The notes under the pieces were generated by a model. The model searched no databases. It was given only the letters and a program-made list of their open reading frames with translations, and was not told the origin of the DNA. Shown piece after piece: positions 1 through 8,962 of a stretch of 41,207 nucleotides of DNA. Both the position numbers and the translations under genes were made by a program. The stretch is from the NCBI GenBank assembly GCA_021323475.1, contig JAJQJM010000007.1, positions 1 through 41,207 on the forward strand, read 5' to 3'. Each line of letters begins with the position of its first letter. The first letter of the stretch is position 1. The DNA is from Vampirovibrio sp. (GTDB lineage Bacteria > Cyanobacteriota > Vampirovibrionia > Vampirovibrionales > Vampirovibrionaceae).

Positions 1-122
1 TCCTGATAGATAGCTGCCGGCCCCGGGTACGGTGGAACACCGCCCATATTGGGTGGCGGAGGCGGTGGATATCCATATCCGGACGGCGGAAAAAACCCCG
101 TCGGCGGTGGCATGTGAGCCAT
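1..122 (-). CDS. Pro/Gly-rich protein, N-terminal fragment cut by the window edge
   Basis: Reading the minus strand from an ATG at 122 gives an open frame to the window edge. About 40 residues are visible, dominated by proline, glycine and tyrosine, with runs such as GYGYPPPPPPNMGG. A purine-rich GGGGGA lies about 10 nt upstream of the ATG, which supports this start; a second ATG follows three codons later. Proline/glycine/tyrosine-rich N-termini of this kind are usually disordered and often precede membrane domains, but nothing beyond the N-terminus is visible, so no function is assigned. It is divergent from the aspartyl-protease gene, with about 200 nt between them that must hold both promoters. 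Confidence 0.5.
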   Translation of the reverse strand, partial: MAHMPPPTGFFPPSGYGYPPPPPPNMGGVPPYPGPAAIYQ

Positions 123-328
123 AACTGCTTGTCCCCCACTGTGTCTAAGTGTTTATGCCTGTCCCTGTGAAGGTAACCCCTAGATACCTTCATGAGCATA
201 AAAACAAATTGCAGGATTTTGTTGCTACTTCTGTAAAAGAAATTCTGAAGACGTTTTAAATTTAAAGAAAAATTGCATACTGCCGATAAGCCAAATAACA
301 ACCCTTTTTTGACACGGTGAGGATTGGA

Positions 329-1189
329 ATGCATTTGGCGTCTGAGTTTAAAAAACAGATCGGCTTGCTGATATTGGCCGCATTGGTTGTCGTGCCCCTG
401 GCACCAGCGCTGGCACAAGGTCCGTCTGTCAAACAGGCGGGGTATCATGCCTCAGGCTATGCTAATGCGGTTCAGGCATACCGCCAGGGAGATTATCAAC
501 AGGCTGTTCGCCTGTTTAAAGGCATTGTGGCCCAAAATGCCCCAAATACGAATGCCCACTATTATCTGGCCTTATCCCTGGATAGGCTTGGGCAATTGCC
601 GGAAGCCGCCGGTGAATATGCCTATGTTACCCGCCATAGTCGGGAAGCTAATATTGTGGCTTATGCCAAAGAGCGGTTAAGCGTCATTCAGGCTGCCACG
701 GAGCCGATTGCTTCTCAACACCTGCCCGGTGGAAACATGGCGATGGTTGCTGCTGGCAGCAGGCGGGCTGCTACTGCTTATACCGGGTCTGCGGCGCAAA
801 TTGCGGTTCCGCTGAAAAACAGCAAAAACGCCCTGATTGTGGACGCGCTGTTGACTCAGGGCACGTCTCAAACCGGCGGAGCGTTCATCATTGATACCGG
901 GGCCACATATACCTCAATTTCCCAGGAAATGGCCGAGCAACTAAATCTGGACCTGAGCAACTGCGAGACGGTTCAGATTACTACCGCCAATGGCCGGATT
1001 GAAGTGCCCAAGGTCATGTTGCAAAGCCTGAACGTGAATGGGCTGGAAGCCCATAACATAGAGGCCACGGTGATTCCTGTCAGAAGCGGGGCCAGCTTTT
1101 CGGGTCTGTTGGGGCTCAGCTTTATCCGGCAGTTCGTGGTCACGATTGATCCGCAGGCCAATCAACTGATTTTCCAGAAGAATCAGTAG
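329..1189 (+). CDS. Secreted TPR / retropepsin-like aspartyl protease
   Basis: The product is 286 residues from the ATG at 329, preceded by GGTGAGGATTGGA (a good SD); an in-frame GTG at 317 is less likely. Residues 1-29 form a signal peptide (basic start, hydrophobic core, APALAQ at the end). Residues about 45-120 contain one or two TPR-like helical pairs (YRQGDYQQAVRLFKGI, then a repeat around NAHYYLALSLDRLG). Residues about 160-286 form a single-lobe aspartyl protease domain: IIDTGATYTSI (Asp189 catalytic) and the later hydrophobic GLLGLSFIRQF flap-side motif. Single-lobe enzymes of this family act as homodimers. I infer a periplasmic protease with a TPR scaffold; the substrate is unknown. 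The stop codon overlaps the convergent ORF at 1183 by 7 nt. Confidence 0.8.
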   Translation: MHLASEFKKQIGLLILAALVVVPLAPALAQGPSVKQAGYHASGYANAVQAYRQGDYQQAVRLFKGIVAQNAPNTNAHYYLALSLDRLGQLPEAAGEYAYVTRHSREANIVAYAKERLSVIQAATEPIASQHLPGGNMAMVAAGSRRAATAYTGSAAQIAVPLKNSKNALIVDALLTQGTSQTGGAFIIDTGATYTSISQEMAEQLNLDLSNCETVQITTANGRIEVPKVMLQSLNVNGLEAHNIEATVIPVRSGASFSGLLGLSFIRQFVVTIDPQANQLIFQKNQ

Positions 1190-1623
1190 GGTTTACGGCT
1201 CTTTGTGCCCTGTCTCCGTATGGCGGAGGTAATGGCGGTGCCGGCTCCGGCGCCAATCAGCCCGCCGCCCATCAGGCCCCAGATGCCCTTGAACAAAAGC
1301 CCCATCGCTCCTAATCCGATGGCGCCGATTTCAGCGCCCAGCCGGGGGGTGATCATATCTAGCGTAAACGGCTTTTTATCCAGTCCGTTCTGCTTCAGCC
1401 ACAATGAAAACAGGCTCTGGTGCGGAAAGGGGTAAGGTGGCCGTAGGGCCAAAGGTGCCTGAAGCGGTATCGCGGGCGGATTTGGCTCTCTGGAAAAAAA
1501 ATCCGCAGGCAAAGAGAGGAAGGGCGATACTGGCTCTGTAGTGGGCGACATGGCAAACGCCGGTGGATAGCCTGGCCTTGCAAAGGCAGGCGGAACCGTG
1601 CTGTTTGGCAAAAACTGGACCAT
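1183..1623 (-). CDS. Hypothetical Pro-rich protein with Gly-rich hydrophobic C-terminus (possible frameshift at 5' end)
   Basis: About 146 residues from the ATG at 1623 (GGAG lies about 13 nt upstream). The N-terminal half is proline-rich and without obvious fold. The C-terminal about 50 residues are rich in Gly/Ala/Leu (LGAEIGAIGLGAMGLLFKG, then GGGLIGAGAGTA) and end in a basic tail, like a short glycine-zipper membrane segment. I do not recognise a family. The upstream part of another minus frame, starting near 1717 (MSPLYPLKISGKALGHLYYN...), also looks protein-like and runs into this ORF one frame off near a T5 run. The real gene may therefore be longer and frameshifted. Convergent with the protease gene. 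Confidence 0.4.
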   Translation of the reverse strand: MVQFLPNSTVPPAFARPGYPPAFAMSPTTEPVSPFLSLPADFFSREPNPPAIPLQAPLALRPPYPFPHQSLFSLWLKQNGLDKKPFTLDMITPRLGAEIGAIGLGAMGLLFKGIWGLMGGGLIGAGAGTAITSAIRRQGTKSRKPY

Positions 1624-1864
1624 CCTCGCAACGCTTCTCCACAATCCAATCCGTCTGATTATAATACAGATGCCCCAACGCTTTGCCAGAGATTTTTAAT
1701 GGGTAGAGTGGGCTCATCAATCAGTCGGACCATCCGGTGTGGTTGGCGTCTGTTTCAGGAAGGCGTCTTTGGCCGATTAAGCGGCTGATATGCCCGTTTA
1801 AAATTGAAACGCTTTCCCCTTGCATCCTTTTTGCGTTCCGGTTTGGACGTTCCGGATCAGCAAT

Positions 1865-1893
1865 TTGTGGGCAAGTATCCTTTTATCTATAAT
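1865..1893 (+). promoter_or_regulatory. Sigma70-type promoter for the aminotransferase gene
   Basis: TTGTGG (1865-1870) and a perfect TATAAT (1888-1893) are separated by 17 nt. They sit about 30 nt upstream of the ATG at 1924, which has AAAAGGATT as ribosome binding site. The rest of the gap (1624-1864) shows no gene on the plus strand and no clear structure. Confidence 0.55.
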
Positions 1894-1923
1894 ATTGGGA
1901 TGGTAAAAAAGGATTAAATCACC

Positions 1924-3135
1924 ATGAGTACCCCGAATACCGCTTCCGAAACGAAGCTAAAAGCACCGGCCCACCGTTTAACCAAGCTCCCGACCTATGT
2001 GTTCGCGGAACTGGATGAGCTGAAAGAGGCGGCGCGAGCGCGGGGTGCGGATCTGATTGACTTGGGCATGGGTAATCCGGATCAGCCGACCCCGGCCCCC
2101 ATTGTGAAAGCCATTCAGGATGGTGTGGCGAATCCCGCTAACCACGGCTACCCCAATTTCAAGGGTAAGCCGGAATTCCGGGAGGCTGTTGCCAACTGGA
2201 TGCAGCGTCGCTACAACGTGACCCTCGATCCTGAAACTGAAGTGCAGCCGTTAATAGGCTCCAAGGAAGGTTTGGCGCATATTACCTTTGCGTACATCGA
2301 TTCCGGTGATTACGCGCTGGTGCCGTCGCCTTACTACCCGGTGCATTCCCGCGCCACATGGATTGCGGATGGCGAGGTGTATCACCTGCCGCTGACCGCC
2401 GAGAACCGTTTTCTGCCGGATTTGGACAGCATTCCGGAGGAAATAGCCCGAAAATCCAAGATTTTCATCGTCAGCTACCCCAATAACCCGACGGCGGGCG
2501 TGGCGGATTTGGCATTTTATGAAAAACTGGTGGCCTTCTGCCGCAAGTACGGCATTGTGCTGGTCAGTGATTTAGCTTACGGAGAAATCAGCTTTGATGG
2601 CTACAAGCCGCCCAGCATTTTTAACGTGCCGGGCGCCAAGGATGTGGCCATTGAATTCCATTCGTTCTCCAAGAGCTTCAACATGGCAGGCTGGCGAGCC
2701 GGTTTTGCAGTCGGTAATGCCGAAATCGTGAAAGCCCTGTACTCCATTAAAACCAACCTGGATTATGGTCTGGCTTCCGCGATTCAGGACGGGGGCATTT
2801 ATGCCCTGAATAATGCTGAAAAATTCATGCCAACCATTGTCCAGACCTATCAGGAACGCCGCGATGTGGTGGTTAAAGGCTTCCGGGAACTCGGTTGGGC
2901 CTTGGAAGCGCCGAAAGCAACCTTGTATGTGTGGTTGCCCATTCCCAAGTCCTTTACGGATTCCAAAGAGTGGTGCCGCTACCTGATTGATAAGGCCGAT
3001 GTGGTGATTACGCCAGGCGTTGCTTTCGGTGAAGCCGGGGATCGCTATTTCCGGGTTTCGCTGGTTTCTCCCAAGGAAACCTTGCAGAAAGCCATTGAAC
3101 GCTTGAAAGAGAGAGGCATCCGATACGAATCATGA
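1924..3135 (+). CDS. PLP-dependent aminotransferase (LL-diaminopimelate / AlaC-type alanine transaminase family)
   Basis: This 403-residue protein is a fold-type I, class I/II aminotransferase. Visible hallmarks are the substrate loop LGMGNPDQPTP (residues 47-57), YPNNPT (185-190), the cofactor aspartate in SDLAYGE (Asp216), the Schiff-base lysine in SFSKSFNMAGWR (Lys250) and the phosphate-binding Arg258. Overall pattern and length match the DapL/AlaC branch, which makes LL-diaminopimelate directly from tetrahydrodipicolinate or transaminates alanine/glutamate. Sequence alone does not decide between these. DapL activity would fit a Cyanobacteria-related lineage. Its stop overlaps the start of the downstream epimerase (ATGA at 3132-3135), so the two are translationally coupled even though a metabolic link is not obvious. 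Confidence 0.85.
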   Translation: MSTPNTASETKLKAPAHRLTKLPTYVFAELDELKEAARARGADLIDLGMGNPDQPTPAPIVKAIQDGVANPANHGYPNFKGKPEFREAVANWMQRRYNVTLDPETEVQPLIGSKEGLAHITFAYIDSGDYALVPSPYYPVHSRATWIADGEVYHLPLTAENRFLPDLDSIPEEIARKSKIFIVSYPNNPTAGVADLAFYEKLVAFCRKYGIVLVSDLAYGEISFDGYKPPSIFNVPGAKDVAIEFHSFSKSFNMAGWRAGFAVGNAEIVKALYSIKTNLDYGLASAIQDGGIYALNNAEKFMPTIVQTYQERRDVVVKGFRELGWALEAPKATLYVWLPIPKSFTDSKEWCRYLIDKADVVITPGVAFGEAGDRYFRVSLVSPKETLQKAIERLKERGIRYES

Positions 3136-4142
3136 CCTATCAGTATGCGGGAAAAACCTATTTGGTAACCGGTGGGGCCGGGTTTATCGGTTCCCATCTG
3201 GCCCGGACGCTGCTGGAACACGGCGCGGACGTGATTGTAGTGGACGAATTCAACGATTTTTACGACCCGGCCATTAAAGAAGCCAATTTGGCGCCGTTTG
3301 CCCATAATCCGCATTTCCGGCTGTACCGGCAGGATATCCGCGAGTTTATCGGTTTGCGGGATATTTTTGAGCATCATGGCCGGGCGCTGAAAACGGGTGG
3401 CATCATTCATCTCGCGGCGCGAGCGGGCGTTCGTCCCTCGCTGAAAGAGCCCCGCCTGTATTTGGATACCAACGTAACCGGCACCTTGAATCTGGCGGAA
3501 CTGGCCCGTGAGTTTGAGGTGAAAAAGTTTGTGTTCGCCTCTTCCAGCTCCGTTTACGGCGATAGCCCCGGCCGGGTTCCCTTTGCGGAAGATCAGGACA
3601 TTTCCAAGCCCATTTCTCCGTATGCGTCCACCAAGGCGATGGGTGAGAGCCTGCTGTACACCTATAGCCACCTGTATAACCTGCAGGTAGTGGCATTGCG
3701 TTTCTTTACCGTATATGGCGCCGGGCAGCGGCCGGATTTGGCGATTCACAAGTTTACCAAGCTGATTGATCAGGGCTTGCCCATTCCCGTGTTCGGAGAC
3801 GGTTCCACCCGTCGGGATTATACCTACATTGATGACATCATTCAGGGAGTGATGGCGGCCATTGCGTATGAGCAAACACCCTATGAAATCTTCAATCTGG
3901 GAGAGTCCCAAACCACGGAACTGTCTACCTTGATTCACCTGATTGAGGAAAATCTGGGCAAGCGGGCCAAAATTGACCGGCAACCCATGCAGCCGGGAGA
4001 CGTTTCCGTAACCTATGCGGATATTTCCAAGGCCCGCAAGCTGTTGGGATATAACCCCCAAACCAAAATCAGGGATGGTCTGCCGAAATTCGTGGAGTGG
4101 TACCGCAATTGGAAACAAATGCGTACCATGATGCCTGTATAG
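3132..4142 (+). CDS. NAD-dependent sugar-nucleotide epimerase, probably UDP-glucuronate 4-epimerase
   Basis: A 336-residue extended short-chain dehydrogenase. It has the Rossmann motif [10 protein letters not shown] (residues 13-22), the nucleotide-sugar region DEFNDFYDPAIKEANL, the SSSSVYG strand with the catalytic Ser/Thr, and the catalytic pair in PYASTKAMGE (Tyr164, Lys168). The NDFYDPAIK segment and the AARAGVRPSL stretch are typical of UDP-glucuronate 4-epimerases, which interconvert UDP-glucuronate and UDP-galacturonate. A UDP-glucose 4-epimerase role is less likely. The ATG overlaps the aminotransferase stop by 4 nt. Its presumed substrate is the product of the UDP-glucose dehydrogenase encoded about 200 nt downstream. 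Confidence 0.8.
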   Translation: MTYQYAGKTYLVTGGAGFIGSHLARTLLEHGADVIVVDEFNDFYDPAIKEANLAPFAHNPHFRLYRQDIREFIGLRDIFEHHGRALKTGGIIHLAARAGVRPSLKEPRLYLDTNVTGTLNLAELAREFEVKKFVFASSSSVYGDSPGRVPFAEDQDISKPISPYASTKAMGESLLYTYSHLYNLQVVALRFFTVYGAGQRPDLAIHKFTKLIDQGLPIPVFGDGSTRRDYTYIDDIIQGVMAAIAYEQTPYEIFNLGESQTTELSTLIHLIEENLGKRAKIDRQPMQPGDVSVTYADISKARKLLGYNPQTKIRDGLPKFVEWYRNWKQMRTMMPV

Positions 4143-4285
4143 CTTGAATCAGCAAACAGGGCAATATTCTTTTCCCGCTTTCAGGCAATTCAAATTTTGT
4201 ATGGGTTTTGAAATAGTATGTTCCTGAGCAGAGAAGTCGAGTCTGAAGCTTGCCTTGGATGAGTTTTTTGGCTTTGCTCTTGGGT

Positions 4286-4291
4286 TACAAT
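4286..4291 (+). promoter_or_regulatory. Candidate -10 box upstream of UDP-glucose dehydrogenase
   Basis: TGGGTTACAAT carries a TACAAT -10-like hexamer with a partial TG extension. It lies about 47 nt before the GTG start at 4338, in the 195-nt gap after the epimerase gene. No strong -35 box was found, so this is a weak call. Confidence 0.3.
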
Positions 4292-4337
4292 GGTTTATAT
4301 ACCTCATTTCTCATTGATTAGATGGAGAACCCCTAGC

Positions 4338-5702
4338 GTGAAAGTCTGTGTGGTTGGTACCGGATACGTTGGCCTGGTGGCCGGAACCTGTCTTGCCGAG
4401 ATGGGTAATGATGTAATTTGCGTGGATAACAATCCCGCAAAAATTGAGTCCCTGAGACAGGGCCATGTGCCGATTTACGAGCCCGGCCTGGAAGAGTTAA
4501 TCCGCTCCAACACCAAGGAAGAGCGTTTATTTTTTACCACCGATCTGGATGCGGCAGTAAAGAAATCGCTGATCTGCATCATCGCGGTTGGTACTCCCGA
4601 ACGGGAAGACGGTTCCGCTGACCTGACCGCCGTGTTCAACGTAGCCCGCCAGATTGCCAAATCCATGGATGGCTACCGAGTGATCGTGACCAAGAGTACG
4701 GTTCCGGTCGGTACTGCGGATCAGATTCGCGCCATTGTGGCTGAAACCACTACCCATGAGTTTTCCATCGTTTCCAATCCGGAGTTCCTGAAGCAAGGGG
4801 CTGCGGTAGATGACTTCCTGAAGCCGGATCGGGTGGTTATTGGTGCCGACAATCAGCGCGCCTTCGACATTATGCGCGAACTGTACGGTCCCTTCCTGCG
4901 CACCGGCAACCCCATCATCAACATGGATATCAAATCCGCCGAGATGACCAAGTATGCCGCCAACGCGTTCCTGGCCACCAAAATTTCGTTCATCAACGAG
5001 ATGAGCACCCTGTGCGAAAAAGTGGGCGCGGATATCTCTATGGTACGTACCGGCATTTCCACCGATAATCGCATTGGGCCGCAGTTCTTGTTCCCCGGCC
5101 TGGGCTACGGTGGCTCCTGCTTCCCTAAAGATGTAAAAGCCCTGATCAAGACCGGTCAAGAAAACGGCCACGCCATGAATATTCTGGAAGCCGTTGACGC
5201 CAAGAACGATCAACAGCGTGTAGACTTCCTGGAAAAGATCTTCAGCTACTTTGAAGGCGACCTGAAAGGCAAAACCTTCGCGTTGTGGGGTCTGGCGTTC
5301 AAACCCCGTACTGATGACCTGCGGGAAGCGCCCAGCAAAACCATCATTGAAGCCCTGCTGGCCAAAGGCGCCAAAATTCAGGCGTTCGACCCGAAAGCGA
5401 CCGAAACGGCCCGCCAGATTTTCGGCGATACCATTAAGTACTGCGACAATTCTTATGAAGCGCTGCAAGGGGCCGATGCCCTGTTGCTGGTGACTGAATG
5501 GAACGAGTTCCGTCGTCCCGATTTCGAGAAAATGAAAAAACTGATGAAGCGCGCCGTGATTTTTGATGGCCGCAACCAGTACGAAATTGAGCGGATGGGT
5601 CGTCGTGGCTTTGAATACTTCTGCATTGGCCGCCCCACATTGGACCTACCGTCGGATGAAGAAGGCACTTCCGAAATCCAACGGGAGAGCGCCGGAGTAT
5701 GA
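4338..5702 (+). CDS. ugd: UDP-glucose 6-dehydrogenase
   Basis: Start chosen at GTG 4338 because family members begin at [12 protein letters not shown]; a GGAG lies about 12 nt upstream, and the longer frame from 4290 adds only an unconserved leader. The product is 454 residues. It has the NAD-binding GTGYVG (residues 7-12), [21 protein letters not shown], the central [15 protein letters not shown] helix (Lys205 region) and the catalytic cysteine in GGSCFPKD (Cys261). The C-terminal NAD-linked domain includes [18 protein letters not shown]. It oxidises UDP-glucose twice to UDP-glucuronate using two NAD+. It is coupled by an ATGA overlap to the UDP-glucuronate decarboxylase gene, so flux to UDP-xylose is probably co-regulated. 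Confidence 0.95.
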   Translation: MKVCVVGTGYVGLVAGTCLAEMGNDVICVDNNPAKIESLRQGHVPIYEPGLEELIRSNTKEERLFFTTDLDAAVKKSLICIIAVGTPEREDGSADLTAVFNVARQIAKSMDGYRVIVTKSTVPVGTADQIRAIVAETTTHEFSIVSNPEFLKQGAAVDDFLKPDRVVIGADNQRAFDIMRELYGPFLRTGNPIINMDIKSAEMTKYAANAFLATKISFINEMSTLCEKVGADISMVRTGISTDNRIGPQFLFPGLGYGGSCFPKDVKALIKTGQENGHAMNILEAVDAKNDQQRVDFLEKIFSYFEGDLKGKTFALWGLAFKPRTDDLREAPSKTIIEALLAKGAKIQAFDPKATETARQIFGDTIKYCDNSYEALQGADALLLVTEWNEFRRPDFEKMKKLMKRAVIFDGRNQYEIERMGRRGFEYFCIGRPTLDLPSDEEGTSEIQRESAGV

Positions 5703-6646
5703 AGCGAATTCTCGTAACGGGTGGAGCCGGTTTTATCGGCTCCCACCTGATCGAACGCTTACTGGACCAGGGCCATGAGGTTCTGTGCCTGGATAACTTC
5801 TTTACCGGCAGCAAACAGAACATTGTACATCTGCTGGACAACAAGTACCTGGAAGTGATTCGCCATGATGTGATTGAGCCGATCCTGCTGGAAGTGGATG
5901 AAATCTACAACCTGGCATGCCCGGCATCCCCGGTGCACTACCAGTACAACCCGGTAAAAACGGTCAAAACCAACGTTATGGGTATGATCAACATGCTGGG
6001 TCTGGCCAAGCGCACCAAGGCCAAGATTTTCCAGGCGTCCACCTCGGAAGTGTACGGTGATCCGGAGCAACATCCGCAAACCGAAGGCTACTGGGGCCAT
6101 GTGAACCCCATCGGCATCCGCAGTTGCTACGATGAAGGCAAGCGCATCGCGGAAACCCTGTGCATGGATTACCACCGGCAAAACGGGGTGCGGGTGAAGA
6201 TCATCCGTATTTTCAACACCTATGGCCCCCGCATGGCCATTAATGATGGCCGGGTGGTCAGCAACTTTATTGTGCAGGCGCTGCAGAACCAGCCGATTAC
6301 CGTCTACGGCGAAGGCCAGCAAACCCGCTCCTTCTGCTATGTGGATGATTTGGTGGAAGGTTTTATCCGCATGATGGACAAAACGCCGGACAATTATGCT
6401 GGCCCGGTGAATTTGGGTAACCCCGGAGAATTCACCATTATGGAACTGGCCCAAAAAGTCATTGAACTGACCGGCTCCAGATCCAAAATTGAGCGGTTGC
6501 CGCTGCCCCCGGATGACCCGACCCAGCGCCGCCCGGATATCAGTCTGGCGAAAGAAAAGCTGAACTGGGAACCCACTGTCATGCTGAATGAAGGCCTGAT
6601 CAAAACCATCGCCTACTTTGACGACCAGTTGAAACGTACCAAATAA
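5699..6646 (+). CDS. uxs: UDP-glucuronate decarboxylase (UDP-xylose synthase)
   Basis: The 315-residue short-chain dehydrogenase/reductase begins [17 protein letters not shown]. It carries the decarboxylase-specific signatures [12 protein letters not shown] (residues 71-82), [10 protein letters not shown] and RSCYDEGKR (Tyr144, Lys148 catalytic), then [14 protein letters not shown]. These distinguish it from 4-epimerases. It converts UDP-glucuronate to UDP-xylose with bound NAD+ through a 4-keto intermediate. It has no N-terminal membrane anchor, so it should be cytosolic. Start codon and upstream stop share ATGA (5699-5702). Its product would feed a glycosyltransferase for LPS or exopolysaccharide; no such transferase is in this window. 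Confidence 0.93.
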   Translation: MKRILVTGGAGFIGSHLIERLLDQGHEVLCLDNFFTGSKQNIVHLLDNKYLEVIRHDVIEPILLEVDEIYNLACPASPVHYQYNPVKTVKTNVMGMINMLGLAKRTKAKIFQASTSEVYGDPEQHPQTEGYWGHVNPIGIRSCYDEGKRIAETLCMDYHRQNGVRVKIIRIFNTYGPRMAINDGRVVSNFIVQALQNQPITVYGEGQQTRSFCYVDDLVEGFIRMMDKTPDNYAGPVNLGNPGEFTIMELAQKVIELTGSRSKIERLPLPPDDPTQRRPDISLAKEKLNWEPTVMLNEGLIKTIAYFDDQLKRTK

Positions 6647-6656
6647 CTGGTTTTAG

Positions 6657-7103
6657 TTACCGCTTTGCCTGACGATCCAAAAAATCTTGTAGAATCCGCA
6701 TGGCGGCGGCCTGGTCGATGATGCCTTTTTTGCGGTGGCGCGAGCTTTGAATACCTTGCTCTCGCAGGGTTTGCGCGGCAATTTTGGAAGTCAGCCGCTC
6801 GTCCATTAGCTCCACAGGGATATTCAAACCTTCAGAAAGAATGGCGGCCAATTCCCGTGCTTTTTGGGCGGAGGCGCCTTCCTCGCCGCTCATGTGCAGG
6901 GGCAAGCCCATCACAATTTTTTTAACGTCATATTGCTTGCACAGCGCGCCAATTTCCGGCAATAAATCCTTGCCTTCATGCATGGCAATGGTGTCCAGCC
7001 CTACCGCAAAATTGCCAAAAGGGTCGCTAACGGCCAATCCCACCCGCTTTTGGCCCGGATCGACCGCTAATATACGAGGGGGCAGATCGTCATCCAGGCT
7101 CAT
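6657..7103 (-). CDS. ruvX: RuvX/YqgF family pre-16S rRNA nuclease
   Basis: The 148-residue protein has the RNase H-like motif ILAVDPGQKRVGLAVSDP (first catalytic Asp near residue 15), the KIVMGLPLHMSGEEG strand-loop, and LMDERLTS followed near the C-terminus by KKGIIDQAAAMRILQDFL (further catalytic acids). Family members trim the 5' end of 16S rRNA precursors and have been proposed as Holliday-junction resolvases. Its ATG follows the stop of the HEAT-like gene by only 2 nt, so the two genes are one transcription unit and probably translationally coupled. Convergent with the UDP-xylose synthase gene, 10 nt apart. Confidence 0.92.
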   Translation of the reverse strand: MSLDDDLPPRILAVDPGQKRVGLAVSDPFGNFAVGLDTIAMHEGKDLLPEIGALCKQYDVKKIVMGLPLHMSGEEGASAQKARELAAILSEGLNIPVELMDERLTSKIAAQTLREQGIQSSRHRKKGIIDQAAAMRILQDFLDRQAKR

Positions 7104-7105
7104 GG

Positions 7106-8824
7106 CTACAGTTCCCAGGCGGTTAACACGGTATCCACCAGGTGCTCAAAGGTTTCCGTATCCTTCAGCTCCGGGCTGGTTTGGGCGCCTTGCTTCAGGC
7201 GCAGCAGGTCTTCTTCCACGCAACGCCGTCCGTAGTGCTTGATGAAGCCTTCCAGCGGGGTTTCAATGCCTTGGTAGGCCAGCAGCTTCTGCACTTCGGT
7301 AGCAGCTAGGCTGGCAAAGGTATGCGCCTTCTGCTCATTCAGCAGATAGGCGGAATCCGCCAATCGGTTGGTTAAAATCTCTCGCCATTCGGTGCTGAGC
7401 AAGCCATGCACCATTGCTTCCGCCAGACTATCGAGCGTTTGCACAAACACGCCTTCCAACTGATTCAGGCGCATCAGGCGCTCATCCTCAGCGGCGTCGG
7501 CCATGGTTTTGGCGCAGACTTCCAATACATTCTCCAGAATGCTGGTAACCACCGGATGATCGCCCTCTTCCAGGAACCATGTGCTGAAATCCGGGTGCTG
7601 ATACAGGCTGATGCTAGCGGATTCCCATTCCTGATTGGCCCATTGGCTGCTGAGCGCCAGTGTGTCCAGTGGTTCTTCCGGAAGTAGCTCCGGATCATTC
7701 AGTAACACACTCCAGCAACTGTATTCATAAGGAAGCCGAAACTTATTTTTGTGATTGAGTGCCGCAGCCTGGTGTAATTTATGGGCGCAATACGCGTATG
7801 GCGCATGAATCTTGGTGTTTTCCTCGTGGAATTTTTCAATCAGCTTGTGGAAATCTGCCTTGGCCAATTCGTAAAAGCCAAAGCAGTCGATAATGCCGTG
7901 AATATCGTTAATGGCCACGCTCATCATGACAATGTCGCCATTGTCCCGTTCGCGGCTGATGACGATGCCCTGGTTGCCGATGCCGTCTGGAATAGTCGCA
8001 AAGCACTGGTAAAGGCGGGTCTGGGTAACCAGCGAATGGGGCTGGGACAGTTCCTGCAAGCCTTCCTGCATCCGTTCTTCCCGGTATAACCCGGCTATTT
8101 TCAGGGTGTTCATGGATTTTTTAGCGACCTTGGCAAGACGGGCATCGCTTTGGAACCAGTCCTGATTGTCCCTCAGGAACAGCGCGCTGCGAACGGTCCG
8201 CATCTCGCCCAACATGGACAGCAGCAGCTCCATGGTTTCATAGGGCGGAAGCGCCATAATGGCCGGCAGAAAAATGTTCAGCAGGTACTCGGCCGGATAA
8301 TCGGACTGCAAGGAGCGGATCAGGTTGCATTGCTCATCCACCGGCAGCGAGAAAATGAAATCGATGAAATCAATCAGCGCTTCCGGGTTCCGGGTGGAGA
8401 CTTCCAGCATGCGCTCGGTTTCCCGGTTGATCAGCCCCGCCGGATCATCCAGATATTCCAGGTACAGGTTCGGGTCGGTCTCATCGCCCAATTGGCGCAA
8501 AATCACGTTGGACGCGTCTTTAATCTCATCCGAGCTTTGAGGGTTCTGGATGATGGCCCATAACGGGGCTTGCAAGCTGTTGATGGTGCCCAGTTCCATC
8601 AGCAATTCAGACACGATTTGAATAATGCGGGCGCTGGTGGAGCGCTGTAATTCCTTCACCAGAATGCGCTGTACGGTTTCCTGATCCTCAATGGCCTGCA
8701 GCCGCTTGAGCTGCTTGCCTTTTTCCAGCTTGGAAGGCTCATCCAGCGTGTTGAGGTAATCGATCACGGCCAGCACTTCGCTGCGGACGAATAATTTTGA
8801 GGCGGGTGGCTGTGATTGGCTCAT
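7106..8824 (-). CDS. Large HEAT-like helical-repeat protein of unknown function
   Basis: The 572-residue soluble protein has no signal peptide or membrane segment. Residues about 15-260 are regular amphipathic helix pairs of HEAT/armadillo type (for example LQAIEDQETVQRILVKELQ, then TSARIIQIVSELLMELG). Residues about 265-345 look like a small alpha/beta region (GIGNQGIVISRERDNGDIVM and on). The C-terminal 200 residues are again helical. Such repeats usually mediate protein-protein contacts. I recognise no enzyme motif. The gene runs directly into ruvX (2-nt gap), which suggests, but does not prove, a role near ribosome or RNA maturation. Confidence 0.75.
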   Translation of the reverse strand: MSQSQPPASKLFVRSEVLAVIDYLNTLDEPSKLEKGKQLKRLQAIEDQETVQRILVKELQRSTSARIIQIVSELLMELGTINSLQAPLWAIIQNPQSSDEIKDASNVILRQLGDETDPNLYLEYLDDPAGLINRETERMLEVSTRNPEALIDFIDFIFSLPVDEQCNLIRSLQSDYPAEYLLNIFLPAIMALPPYETMELLLSMLGEMRTVRSALFLRDNQDWFQSDARLAKVAKKSMNTLKIAGLYREERMQEGLQELSQPHSLVTQTRLYQCFATIPDGIGNQGIVISRERDNGDIVMMSVAINDIHGIIDCFGFYELAKADFHKLIEKFHEENTKIHAPYAYCAHKLHQAAALNHKNKFRLPYEYSCWSVLLNDPELLPEEPLDTLALSSQWANQEWESASISLYQHPDFSTWFLEEGDHPVVTSILENVLEVCAKTMADAAEDERLMRLNQLEGVFVQTLDSLAEAMVHGLLSTEWREILTNRLADSAYLLNEQKAHTFASLAATEVQKLLAYQGIETPLEGFIKHYGRRCVEEDLLRLKQGAQTSPELKDTETFEHLVDTVLTAWEL

Positions 8825-8962
8825 AGTGAAAATTGTATTACAGTTACCTAGAATTCCCTAAAGGGTTAGCGGAAATGGCAAATGCCCCGTTTGGGCGGTT
8901 TTGAATCAGAAGCAGGCTCTGGCTTTCATAACGGCTCCGAATCATAAAAGGCTTTTAAACCG

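Noticed and set aside
3045-4118. Minus-strand open frame opposite the epimerase gene
   Set aside because: Gene is certain on the plus strand; the shadow lacks an SD and protein-like composition.
4527-5468. Long minus-strand open frame opposite ugd
   Set aside because: Antisense shadow of a well conserved gene; no recognisable protein features.
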